Positions 1 to 5,769 of a stretch of DNA of 12,101 bases are shown here, in pieces. The notes under the pieces are model-generated. The model had not been told where the DNA came from, did no database searches, and saw only the letters and a program-made list of their open reading frames with translations. Both the position numbers and the translations under genes were made by a program. Position 1 is the first letter of the stretch. Each line of letters opens with the position of its first letter. Origin of the DNA: an uncultured Clostridia bacterium. GTDB lineage: Bacteria; Bacillota; Clostridia; Oscillospirales; Acutalibacteraceae. Location: the NCBI GenBank assembly GCA_937898195.1, contig CALEJD010000006.1, positions 1-12,101 of the forward strand, written 5' to 3'.

Positions 1-2
1 TT

Positions 3-380
3 GACGTATGTATCGCAAGCCCTGATATGATGGGTCTCGTTGGTCGTCTCGGTAAAGTTCTCGGCCCTCGTGGTCTTATGCCAAGCCCAAAAGCAGGTAC
101 AGTTACTCCTGACGTTGCTAAGGCTGTTACAGAAGCTAAGGCTGGTAAGATTGAATACCGTCTTGACAAAACAAATATCATCCACTGCCCAATCGGTAAA
201 GTATCATTTGGTCCTGAAAAACTCAAGGAAAACCTTGATACACTTATGGATGCTATCGTTAAAGCAAAGCCAGCAGCAACAAAAGGTCAGTACATTAAGT
301 CTGTTACTGTTGCTTCAACAATGGGCCCTGGCGTTAAAATCAACTCAAACAAATTCGTTGCAACTCCAGTTGCTGAATAA
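3..380 (+). CDS. rplA: 50S ribosomal protein L1, 3' part (cut by window start)
   Basis: This is the C-terminal part of ribosomal protein L1, which binds 23S rRNA at the L1 stalk and helps release tRNA from the E site. The frame is already open at base 3, so the gene begins outside the window. About 125 residues remain of a protein that is usually near 230. The signature L-G-K-V-L-G-P-R-G-L-M-P-S-P-K-A-G lies near the start of the visible part, and the C-terminal region with G-Q-Y-I-K-S-V and M-G-P-G-V-K-I is typical of L1. It is followed by the L10 leader and then rplJ and rplL, the common bacterial order. A perfect promoter lies between rplA and rplJ, so rplJL can be transcribed on its own as well as by read-through. 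The identification is secure. Confidence 0.97.
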   Translation, partial: DVCIASPDMMGLVGRLGKVLGPRGLMPSPKAGTVTPDVAKAVTEAKAGKIEYRLDKTNIIHCPIGKVSFGPEKLKENLDTLMDAIVKAKPAATKGQYIKSVTVASTMGPGVKINSNKFVATPVAE

Positions 381-388
381 TTAAACTA

Positions 389-417
389 TTGACAAACCCT
401 AAAGGGTATGTTAATAT
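389..417 (+). promoter_or_regulatory. Promoter of rplJ-rplL
   Basis: A consensus -35 box TTGACA at 389-394 is separated by 17 bases from a -10 box TAATAT at 412-417. It starts nine bases after the rplA stop codon. Transcription would begin near 424, so the whole L10 leader is in the 5' untranslated RNA. The match to the vegetative sigma-A consensus is nearly perfect. Confidence 0.85.
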
Positions 418-423
418 ATTTAA

Positions 424-541
424 GCTTGCCAAAGACAGTAGGTGCATTTAGCATAAAGTTTCGACTGCCTACCGAGGATATTAGCATTTAATTAAAATGT
501 TTCTATGCCTTTTCTGTCTTTGCAGAAGAGGCATATTTTTT
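424..541 (+). promoter_or_regulatory. Ribosomal protein L10 leader with attenuator
   Basis: This is an untranslated leader of the Gram-positive L10 type, in which the L10(L12)4 complex is known to bind and control its own operon by transcription attenuation. GTAGG at 438-442 can pair with CCTAC at 468-472, next to the C-C-G-A-G-G stretch. A terminator hairpin has arms 505-516 and 523-534 (12 bp, one G-U) followed by a run of T at 536-541. An antiterminator is visible: CAAAGACAG at 430-438 is exactly complementary to CTGTCTTTG at 514-522, which covers part of the left arm and the loop of the terminator. The two structures are mutually exclusive. The leader class and attenuator layout come from the sequence and the position; protein binding is inferred from the family. 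Confidence 0.85.
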
Positions 542-586
542 CTCCTTGCAAGCGCATTTATAAAATTTAATAGGAGGTGAATCCGT

Positions 587-1102
587 TTGCCAAGCGAGAA
601 GGTTTTAGAATTAAAGAAACAGCAGGTGGCTGCTCTTAAAGAAAGAATCGACGCTTCAATCGCAGGTGTTGTTGTTGATTACAAAGGTATCAGCGTTGAA
701 GACGATACAAAGCTTCGTAAAGAGCTCCGTGAAGCAGGTGTTGAATACACAGTTATAAAGAACACACTTCTTGGTCGTGCCATCGAAGGAACAAGCCTTG
801 CTGATATGGGTAGCGTTCTTGAAGGAACAACAGCTATCGCAACAAGTAAAGATGACTATGTTGCAGCAGCAAGAATTCTCGGCAAATATGCTGAGAATAG
901 CGATAATTTCTCACTTAAATCAGGTTATCTTGATGGTGAAGTTATCAGCCTTGAAAAACTCGACGCACTTGCAAAACTTCCATCAAGAGAAGTATTGCTT
1001 GCTACAGTTCTTAGTGCATTCAATGCACCAATCGCATCTTTTGCTCGTGCAGTACAAGCTATTGTTGACAAAGATGGTGAAGCAGCACCAGTTGCTGAAT
1101 AA
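587..1102 (+). CDS. rplJ: 50S ribosomal protein L10
   Basis: This is ribosomal protein L10, the base of the L7/L12 stalk that recruits translation factors. It has 171 residues, the normal length. The N-terminal globular part binds 23S rRNA with L11 and has the usual L-R-K-E-L-R-E-A-G-V-E-Y-x-V-I-K-N-T-L pattern at about residues 43-61. The C-terminal helix, from about residue 130, carries L12 dimers and ends in an acidic Ala-rich tail. The start is a TTG codon, chosen because the strong site AGGAGGTG at 572-579 lies seven bases upstream and the family N-terminus fits. It sits 53 bases before rplL in the same transcript and is probably controlled by the leader upstream. Confidence 0.97.
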   Translation: MPSEKVLELKKQQVAALKERIDASIAGVVVDYKGISVEDDTKLRKELREAGVEYTVIKNTLLGRAIEGTSLADMGSVLEGTTAIATSKDDYVAAARILGKYAENSDNFSLKSGYLDGEVISLEKLDALAKLPSREVLLATVLSAFNAPIASFARAVQAIVDKDGEAAPVAE

Positions 1103-1155
1103 TTAAAAAAATAAACTTAAAAAATATTTGATTTAAAATTTGGAGGTAAATTACC

Positions 1156-1530
1156 ATGGCATCAGAAAAAGTTATGGCAATCGTTGAAGAACTTAAAGTT
1201 CTTACAGTTCTTGAGCTTTCAGAGCTCGTTAAAGCAGTAGAAGAAGAATTTGGCGTATCAGCAGCAGCTGCAGTTGCAGTAGCAGCTCCAGTAGCAGGCG
1301 CAGAAGCAGCAGCAGAAAAGACAGAATTCGACGTTGAACTTACAGAAGTTGGCGCAGAAAAAATCAAGGTTATCAAGGCAGTTCGTGAAGTTACAGGTCT
1401 TGGCCTTGCAGAAGCAAAAGCTGTTGTTGACGGTGCTCCAAAAGTACTTAAAGAAGCAGCTTCTAAAGAAGATGCTGAAAGCATCAAAGCTAAACTTGAA
1501 GAAGTTGGCGCAAAAGTTACTCTTAAATAA
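1156..1530 (+). CDS. rplL: 50S ribosomal protein L7/L12
   Basis: This is the stalk protein L7/L12, present in several copies per ribosome and needed for GTPase activation of elongation factors. At 124 residues it has the typical length. Residues 1-30 form the dimerization and L10-binding domain, about 35-55 are the flexible Ala/Val-rich hinge, and 57-124 form the C-terminal domain with the conserved stretch K-I-x-V-I-K-A-V-R-E-V-T-G-L-G-L-A-E-A-K. GGAGGT at 1142-1147 is placed eight bases before the ATG. It is the last gene of the rplJL transcript and is followed by an intrinsic terminator. Identification is certain. Confidence 0.98.
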   Translation: MASEKVMAIVEELKVLTVLELSELVKAVEEEFGVSAAAAVAVAAPVAGAEAAAEKTEFDVELTEVGAEKIKVIKAVREVTGLGLAEAKAVVDGAPKVLKEAASKEDAESIKAKLEEVGAKVTLK

Positions 1531-1551
1531 TTTAAGAATAATTAAATTAAC

Positions 1552-1581
1552 CCCATTCCATAAGGAGTGGGATTTTATTTT
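1552..1581 (+). terminator. Terminator of rplJ-rplL
   Basis: Arms 1552-1559 (CCCATTCC) and 1564-1571 (GGAGTGGG) form an 8-bp stem with one G-U pair and a four-base loop, followed by a T-rich stretch to 1581. It lies 21 bases after the rplL stop. Confidence 0.85.
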
Positions 1582-1588
1582 AAAAAAA

Positions 1589-1671
1589 TAATCAACACAA
1601 AGTTGATATTTGTTGATTATTAACAAAGCATGAACAAAATATTTGTTCAACATTTTAAATAAAAAGTGTTG
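1589..1671 (+). promoter_or_regulatory. Cluster of inverted repeats upstream of the small-peptide promoter
   Basis: Three nested or adjacent inverted repeats fill the space between the rplL terminator and the next -35 box. TAATCAACA at 1589-1597 is a perfect inverted match to TGTTGATTA at 1611-1619, with an extra GTTGAT copy at 1602-1607. TGAACAAA at 1631-1638 pairs with TTTGTTCA at 1642-1649. CAACA at 1648-1652 pairs with TGTTG at 1667-1671, which overlaps the -35 box. The shared TGTT(G/C)A core suggests repeated binding sites for a dimeric regulator. No regulator is identified, and the high AT content makes some of this possible by chance. Confidence 0.45.
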
Positions 1672-1697
1672 AAATTATTAATTATTAATGCTATTAT
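1669..1697 (+). promoter_or_regulatory. Extended -10 promoter of the small-peptide gene
   Basis: A -35 box TTGAAA at 1669-1674 is followed after 17 bases by the -10 box TATTAT at 1692-1697, with TG at 1689-1690 giving an extended -10. The spacing is ideal, and the 35-codon ORF begins about 30 bases downstream of the -10. Confidence 0.75.
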
Positions 1698-1730
1698 GTA
1701 CACAAGAGATAAGTAAAGGAGGTGCGCAGA

Positions 1731-1838
1731 ATGGATTTTGCAGGTATTCTTGAAATGATTACAGGCTTACTTGGTGGCGTTGATATCGAAGGTATTATTG
1801 CTACAATCACAGGTCTCCTTGGTGGCCTTCTTGGCTAA
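1731..1838 (+). CDS. 35-residue hydrophobic acidic peptide with internal repeat
   Basis: I do not recognise this gene. It is a very small ORF with a strong ribosome binding site (AAGGAGGTG, 1716-1724), an extended -10 promoter and its own terminator, so it is very probably translated. The peptide is rich in Gly, Leu and Ile, has four acidic residues (D2, E8, D18, E20) and no basic residue. It contains two copies of the motif I-T-G-L-L-G-G, at about residues 10-16 and 27-33, the second followed by L-L-G at the end. The two copies differ at several synonymous third positions, which suggests selection on the amino acids. It has no double-glycine leader plus mature domain and no signal peptide. 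It could be a membrane-active or leaderless secreted peptide, a signalling peptide, or a small membrane-associated protein. The lipoprotein gene follows in the same direction. Confidence 0.7.
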   Translation: MDFAGILEMITGLLGGVDIEGIIATITGLLGGLLG

Positions 1839-1857
1839 TTTTATGTAATTAAAAATT

Positions 1858-1883
1858 AGGTGTGCAAGTCACACCTTTTTTTT
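1858..1883 (+). terminator. Terminator or attenuator between small peptide and lipoprotein
   Basis: AGGTGTG at 1858-1864 and CACACCT at 1870-1876 form a 7-bp stem with a five-base loop, running into eight T residues (1876-1883). It ends only 14 bases before the lipoprotein start codon. No separate promoter for that gene is visible, so it probably acts as a partial terminator that sets a high peptide to lipoprotein ratio. Confidence 0.85.
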
Positions 1884-1897
1884 ATAAGGTGATATAT

Positions 1898-2536
1898 ATG
1901 AAAAAAGTTTCATTACTTATTGTAACAGTTTTAATTATTTGTTTTCTTTTTTCAGGTTGTTCTGAAAAAGCAGAAGAACAAGATACAACCACAACTACTC
2001 AAAGTGTAATTGAGTCGTCGTCAACTACTGAAACAACTACTGAAAAAGAAACAGAAAAGCAATCTCAAATAAAAACAGATAAGAATAGCTTAAGCACGAC
2101 AACGACAACTAAAAAGAGTCAAGGCAACACGTTAATCAGCGATGAAGATATAGAGAAAATTGAAAATAGCAATGCTGAAGTTTTCTTTACTGATAATCCA
2201 AATAACAAATACATTGTTGCTGTGTATGATAAATATGGCGCAAAAAAAGAAAATCTTGTTGCATTAGTTAAAGTGAATGCTGAATTTCCAAGTGCAACTG
2301 TTCTTGAATTCTCAGGGAAAAAAGATGCGAATGGCGAACTTCTTATGTCCTATGAAGAACTAAAATATGTCTATGAAATAAATGAAGAAAAGAACACAAT
2401 AGTCAAGGCTAGTAAAAATGGCTTAGATAATGATGGAGCTAATTTTGTTGAGGCAAAAATTTTAGTGACACTTGCAAAAGAATATCTCATTCCGGAATTA
2501 CCTAATCTCAAAGCAAATAAACGATTGCCCGAATGA
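1898..2536 (+). CDS. Putative lipoprotein with Thr/Ser-rich linker
   Basis: This predicted 212-residue surface lipoprotein is of unknown function. Residues 1-20 are a lipoprotein signal peptide with two lysines after Met, a hydrophobic core, and the lipobox F-S-G-C with Cys at residue 21 as the lipidation site. Residues of about 22-80 are a low-complexity Thr, Ser, Glu and Lys-rich linker. The rest, about 90-212, is a mixed alpha/beta domain that I cannot assign. The ATG at 1898 is chosen because AAGGTG (1886-1891) lies upstream and a clean signal peptide begins there. A GTG at 1862 in the same frame would start inside the terminator stem. It lies 59 bases after the small-peptide gene and probably depends on read-through from it. 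A link such as immunity or anchoring is only a guess. Confidence 0.8.
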   Translation: MKKVSLLIVTVLIICFLFSGCSEKAEEQDTTTTTQSVIESSSTTETTTEKETEKQSQIKTDKNSLSTTTTTKKSQGNTLISDEDIEKIENSNAEVFFTDNPNNKYIVAVYDKYGAKKENLVALVKVNAEFPSATVLEFSGKKDANGELLMSYEELKYVYEINEEKNTIVKASKNGLDNDGANFVEAKILVTLAKEYLIPELPNLKANKRLPE

Positions 2537-2545
2537 AATTACGTT

Positions 2546-2574
2546 AAAGCAGTAGAAATCTACTGCTTTTTTTG
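2546..2574 (+). terminator. Terminator after the lipoprotein gene
   Basis: The arms AAAGCAGTAG (2546-2555) and CTACTGCTTT (2560-2569) form a 10-bp perfect stem with a four-base loop, followed by T residues to 2573. It begins nine bases after the stop codon. Confidence 0.88.
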
Positions 2575-2603
2575 TTGCAACAAAACACAATGTGTGATAA
2601 AAT
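2575..2603 (+). promoter_or_regulatory. Promoter of the four-gene glycosidase operon
   Basis: A -35 box TTGCAA at 2575-2580 is followed after 17 bases by the -10 box TAAAAT at 2598-2603, with TG at 2595-2596 as an extended -10. It sits directly after the preceding terminator and about 30 bases before the first start codon. No other good promoter is apparent before 9063, because the following genes are packed 3 to 15 bases apart. Confidence 0.7.
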
Positions 2604-2634
2604 TTAATAAATATGTAAATTTTGGGTGATTATT

Positions 2635-3069
2635 TTGTCAAAATATTCAGAGCGTGCGGTGGAACTTTTTAAAAGTGGTAAAAACTGTTCACAAGCGGTT
2701 TTTGTAGCATTTGCAACAGATTTGGGACTCACTGAAGAAATGGCATTGAGTATTTCAGCAGGTCTTGGCGGTGGTGTCGGCCGAATGAGAGAAGTTTGTG
2801 GTGCTATTAGTGGCAGTGCAATGGTAGTAGGGCTTAAATATCCCGAATTATCCAAAGCAGAAATTTATGAAAAAGTCCGTGCAATCGCAGAAGAATTCAA
2901 AAAGACTAATCATTCAATAGTCTGCAAAGAACTTTTGGGACTTTCAAAGCCTGAAATTTCAAGTGTTCCAGAAGAAAGAACAGCAGAATATTATAAAAAG
3001 CGTCCCTGTGTGCAAATTGTTGAAGATGCAGCAAAAGCAACAGAAAAAATATTGTTTGGTGAGGTATAA
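2635..3069 (+). CDS. C_GCAxxG_C_C family protein
   Basis: This 144-residue protein belongs to the C_GCAxxG_C_C family, whose members carry spaced conserved cysteines and are suspected of a redox or metal-binding role; the function is not established. The pattern is visible: C18 in N-C-S-Q-A-V, a glycine-rich G-L-G-G-G-V-G, then C55-G-A-I-S-G, C97 in V-C-K-E-L-L, and C125 in R-P-C-V-Q. All four cysteines are present. I place the start at TTG 2635 because GGGTGA (2624-2629) is a suitable binding site for it and the protein then begins M-S-K-Y-S-E-R-A-V-E-L-F, as expected for the family. The GTG at 2626 lies within that site. It is the first gene of the operon, three bases before the GH36-like gene. 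Why a cysteine-rich protein leads a glycosidase operon is unclear. Confidence 0.88.
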   Translation: MSKYSERAVELFKSGKNCSQAVFVAFATDLGLTEEMALSISAGLGGGVGRMREVCGAISGSAMVVGLKYPELSKAEIYEKVRAIAEEFKKTNHSIVCKELLGLSKPEISSVPEERTAEYYKKRPCVQIVEDAAKATEKILFGEV

Positions 3070-3072
3070 TAG

Positions 3073-5754
3073 ATGTCAGGTTCTTATGCATTATTTGAAA
3101 ACAATACAGCAGTTATTGGTAACGATTATATCGAACGCCGATTTTCAACAGAAAACAATAAACTTGTAACAACCGAAATTATAAATAAATGGGTTGATGG
3201 TAGCAAAACTCTTAAATTCAAGAAGTTTTCAGCAGAGTTTTTCATTGCATTTAAAAGAATAAAGTTATTTGGTTTTGCAACTGATTTCTTGTCATCAAAT
3301 GATTTAACTCTTGACAATGTAAATGTATTCAAACGCAGAGTGGAATTCATTTTCAAGCCCTATGCTTATAATGGCGCAAGAATTACATTTATCGTTAATG
3401 TTGAAATTGAAGATGATAAACATTATATGCATAAATATATCGAAATGATGGTTGATTCTGACAGACAACATCTTATAACAATCGACTATATTGACTGTGA
3501 GCATATCTGTATTGATAATCTTGAACAGATGTGGACAATAGGCGATGTAGATAAAGCACATATAAGTGGCTTCCACGCATCATTAGGTCAACCTTTCTAT
3601 ATGAACGGTCTGTTCTTTGGTTCAGAATTTCCACTTACAGAAACAAAAATCAGAGATAAGGTGGGCTTTATCCGTTATTATACCGGCAAACGTTTTGACC
3701 AGTTGAACCTTAACTGTGGTCACACATTCAGAACTTGGAAAACAGTTGTAGGTGCAGCAAGAAGTCTTGAACACAGAGTTGTTCGTGAAGATTTCCTTAC
3801 ATATATCCGTGATATTTCAAGAAAAGTTCAACCAAGATTTCAATATAATTCTTGGTACGACCATATGCATGACATTACTGACGAAAACATCAGTAAATCT
3901 TTTATGGAAATCGAAAAAGGACTTACAAATACCCTTGTTCCACCACTTGATTCTTATGTAGTTGATGATGGCTTTGTCGATTGGGATGCTTCATTCTGGG
4001 CATTTAATAAGAAATTTCCTAATGAGCTTTATCCTGCATCAACACTTGCGAAAAAATTCTCATCAGAATTTGGTCTCTGGAATGGTCCACGTGGTGGCTA
4101 TAACGATAAGACTGGCAAGTTTGGCAAGAATATGGAAAAAGCTGGTAAGGGTGGTTATAATAAAGCAGCTAACGATGTCTGCGTATCGTCCTTTGAATAT
4201 ATAAAGAACGTTACTGATTATTACCTTGACTACACAAAGAAATTCGATATAAATTATTGGAAATTAGATGGATTTTTGCTTACTGCGTGTCCAAGCAAAA
4301 AGCACGGACATATGGTTGGTGGATACAACGGAATGTACCAGTACACAGAAATGTGGGAGAATTGGATTAACATATTCAGAAAAATTCGTCTTAGCCGTGA
4401 GACTATTGGTAAGGATATGTGGATAAACCAGACAAGTTATTCAATTCCAAGTCCGTGGTTCTTGCAATGGTCAGATAGCTTGTGGATTCAAAATAGTGAA
4501 GATATCGGCTTTATTGATAAAACAAAAAAAGGCGAAAAACTGGGTGACAAAGACGTTGACCGAACACTCACTTATCGTGATAATTGCTATTATGATTTCA
4601 GCGTAGCTAGAGACTATCAGTTCCCAAATGAATTCTTATATAACCATGACCCGATTTATGGTAATACTGCAAAGATTTCAATGACCGACGAAGAATATCG
4701 TACATATATGTTTATGATGGCAACTCGTGGCACAGCTTTCTGGGAACTTTATTATTCATACAATATGTTTAATACAGCAAAATGGCGTATTAATGCAGAT
4801 GCACTGAGATTTATCCGTAACGAATATAGTGTGCTCAAAACATCACAGTTTGTTGGTGGTTGCCCTGCAAATGGCGAAGTTTATGGCTATTCTGCTTGGA
4901 CAGAGAATAAGGGTGTTGTATCACTTCGTAACCCTGCAGACCGTAATCAGTCATTCAAATTCAAACTTGACGAATCTTTTGGTACATTCAAGGGTACAGA
5001 GAATTTAAAATGTGCATTTGTGTATCCGTATGACCACCAGAAAGACGAAAAGACATACAACTATGGTGATGAAATTTCATTTGAATTAGCACCACACGAA
5101 GTTGTAATAATGAAATTCTCAAATGTTAAAGAAAATGTGCCATCACTCATTTACGGCAGATTTAATAGTGATAAAGAACTCTTACTTTTCTTTAACGACA
5201 GAATTTATATAAATACTGAAATGATTTCTTCAAATGCAAAAATTTCAGGTGTTGAGTTGCTTGAAGATTATAGTACATTAAAAGTAACCTTTGAAAATCC
5301 TGTTAAAAAGCCTTATGTATCATTGACAGTTCAAAATGCTTTTGGTGATTATACAGACATCACATTCAAGGGTAAATATTATCCTGACTTCATCTGCGAT
5401 GATAACAAATTGCCAAGTGACAGAGATTTCACAGTTCATTGTACAGTCAACAAAGCTGAAGATGGAACGCTTTTAAGCTTCGCAGATATCTTTAATGTGA
5501 ATAGTCACAGTGGCTATTCAGTTATCCGTCTTGGTGATAAAATCAGCCATAGTGAAGCATTTTTAAGCGTTGGGGATAAACTCTCAATCGTATGCGAACC
5601 AAATGGCTTATTAAAACTTTATGTCAATGGTGCTTTGGCTTGTTCAGCTTATAGCAAAGAAGCTTTGACACTTGAAAATACAGAGGTTATATTATCAGAA
5701 AATGCAACTGACCTTAAAATAATGTCAAAAGCATTTTCTTATGACGAAATATAA
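3073..5754 (+). CDS. GH36/clan GH-D-like glycoside hydrolase with C-terminal lectin-like domain
   Basis: This 893-residue protein probably hydrolyses alpha-linked galactose or a related sugar. About residues 1-250 form a beta-rich N-terminal region. A TIM barrel follows with GH36-style landmarks: N-S-W-Y-D-H from residue 259, V-D-D-G-F at 297-301, the K-F-P and G-L-W pair, then W-K-L-D-G-F with D399 as the likely nucleophile and W-S-D with D468 as the likely acid/base. Residues of about 780-893 look like a concanavalin-A/LamG-type jelly roll, with V-H-C-T-V and L-K-L-Y-V-N-G-A-L. There is no signal peptide, so it is predicted to be cytoplasmic. The ATG has GGTGAGG (3059-3065) upstream, overlapping the previous gene's end. 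The family placement is by motif; the match outside the active-site motifs is weak, so a related clan GH-D family is possible. Confidence 0.72.
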   Translation: MSGSYALFENNTAVIGNDYIERRFSTENNKLVTTEIINKWVDGSKTLKFKKFSAEFFIAFKRIKLFGFATDFLSSNDLTLDNVNVFKRRVEFIFKPYAYNGARITFIVNVEIEDDKHYMHKYIEMMVDSDRQHLITIDYIDCEHICIDNLEQMWTIGDVDKAHISGFHASLGQPFYMNGLFFGSEFPLTETKIRDKVGFIRYYTGKRFDQLNLNCGHTFRTWKTVVGAARSLEHRVVREDFLTYIRDISRKVQPRFQYNSWYDHMHDITDENISKSFMEIEKGLTNTLVPPLDSYVVDDGFVDWDASFWAFNKKFPNELYPASTLAKKFSSEFGLWNGPRGGYNDKTGKFGKNMEKAGKGGYNKAANDVCVSSFEYIKNVTDYYLDYTKKFDINYWKLDGFLLTACPSKKHGHMVGGYNGMYQYTEMWENWINIFRKIRLSRETIGKDMWINQTSYSIPSPWFLQWSDSLWIQNSEDIGFIDKTKKGEKLGDKDVDRTLTYRDNCYYDFSVARDYQFPNEFLYNHDPIYGNTAKISMTDEEYRTYMFMMATRGTAFWELYYSYNMFNTAKWRINADALRFIRNEYSVLKTSQFVGGCPANGEVYGYSAWTENKGVVSLRNPADRNQSFKFKLDESFGTFKGTENLKCAFVYPYDHQKDEKTYNYGDEISFELAPHEVVIMKFSNVKENVPSLIYGRFNSDKELLLFFNDRIYINTEMISSNAKISGVELLEDYSTLKVTFENPVKKPYVSLTVQNAFGDYTDITFKGKYYPDFICDDNKLPSDRDFTVHCTVNKAEDGTLLSFADIFNVNSHSGYSVIRLGDKISHSEAFLSVGDKLSIVCEPNGLLKLYVNGALACSAYSKEALTLENTEVILSENATDLKIMSKAFSYDEI

Positions 5755-5769
5755 TAGGGCGGGGATTAT

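Noticed and set aside
1059..1487. Minus-strand ORF opposite rplL
   Set aside because: It is the antisense of the Ala/Glu-rich L7/L12 gene, low in complexity and without a ribosome binding site.
1862..1897. Upstream GTG start for the lipoprotein, giving 12 extra residues
   Set aside because: The codon lies inside the terminator stem, has no ribosome binding site, and the extra residues spoil the signal peptide. The ATG at 1898 has AAGGTG upstream.
2626..2634. GTG start for the C_GCAxxG_C_C protein
   Set aside because: The GTG is itself part of the GGGTGA binding site that serves the TTG at 2635, and nothing suitable lies before it.
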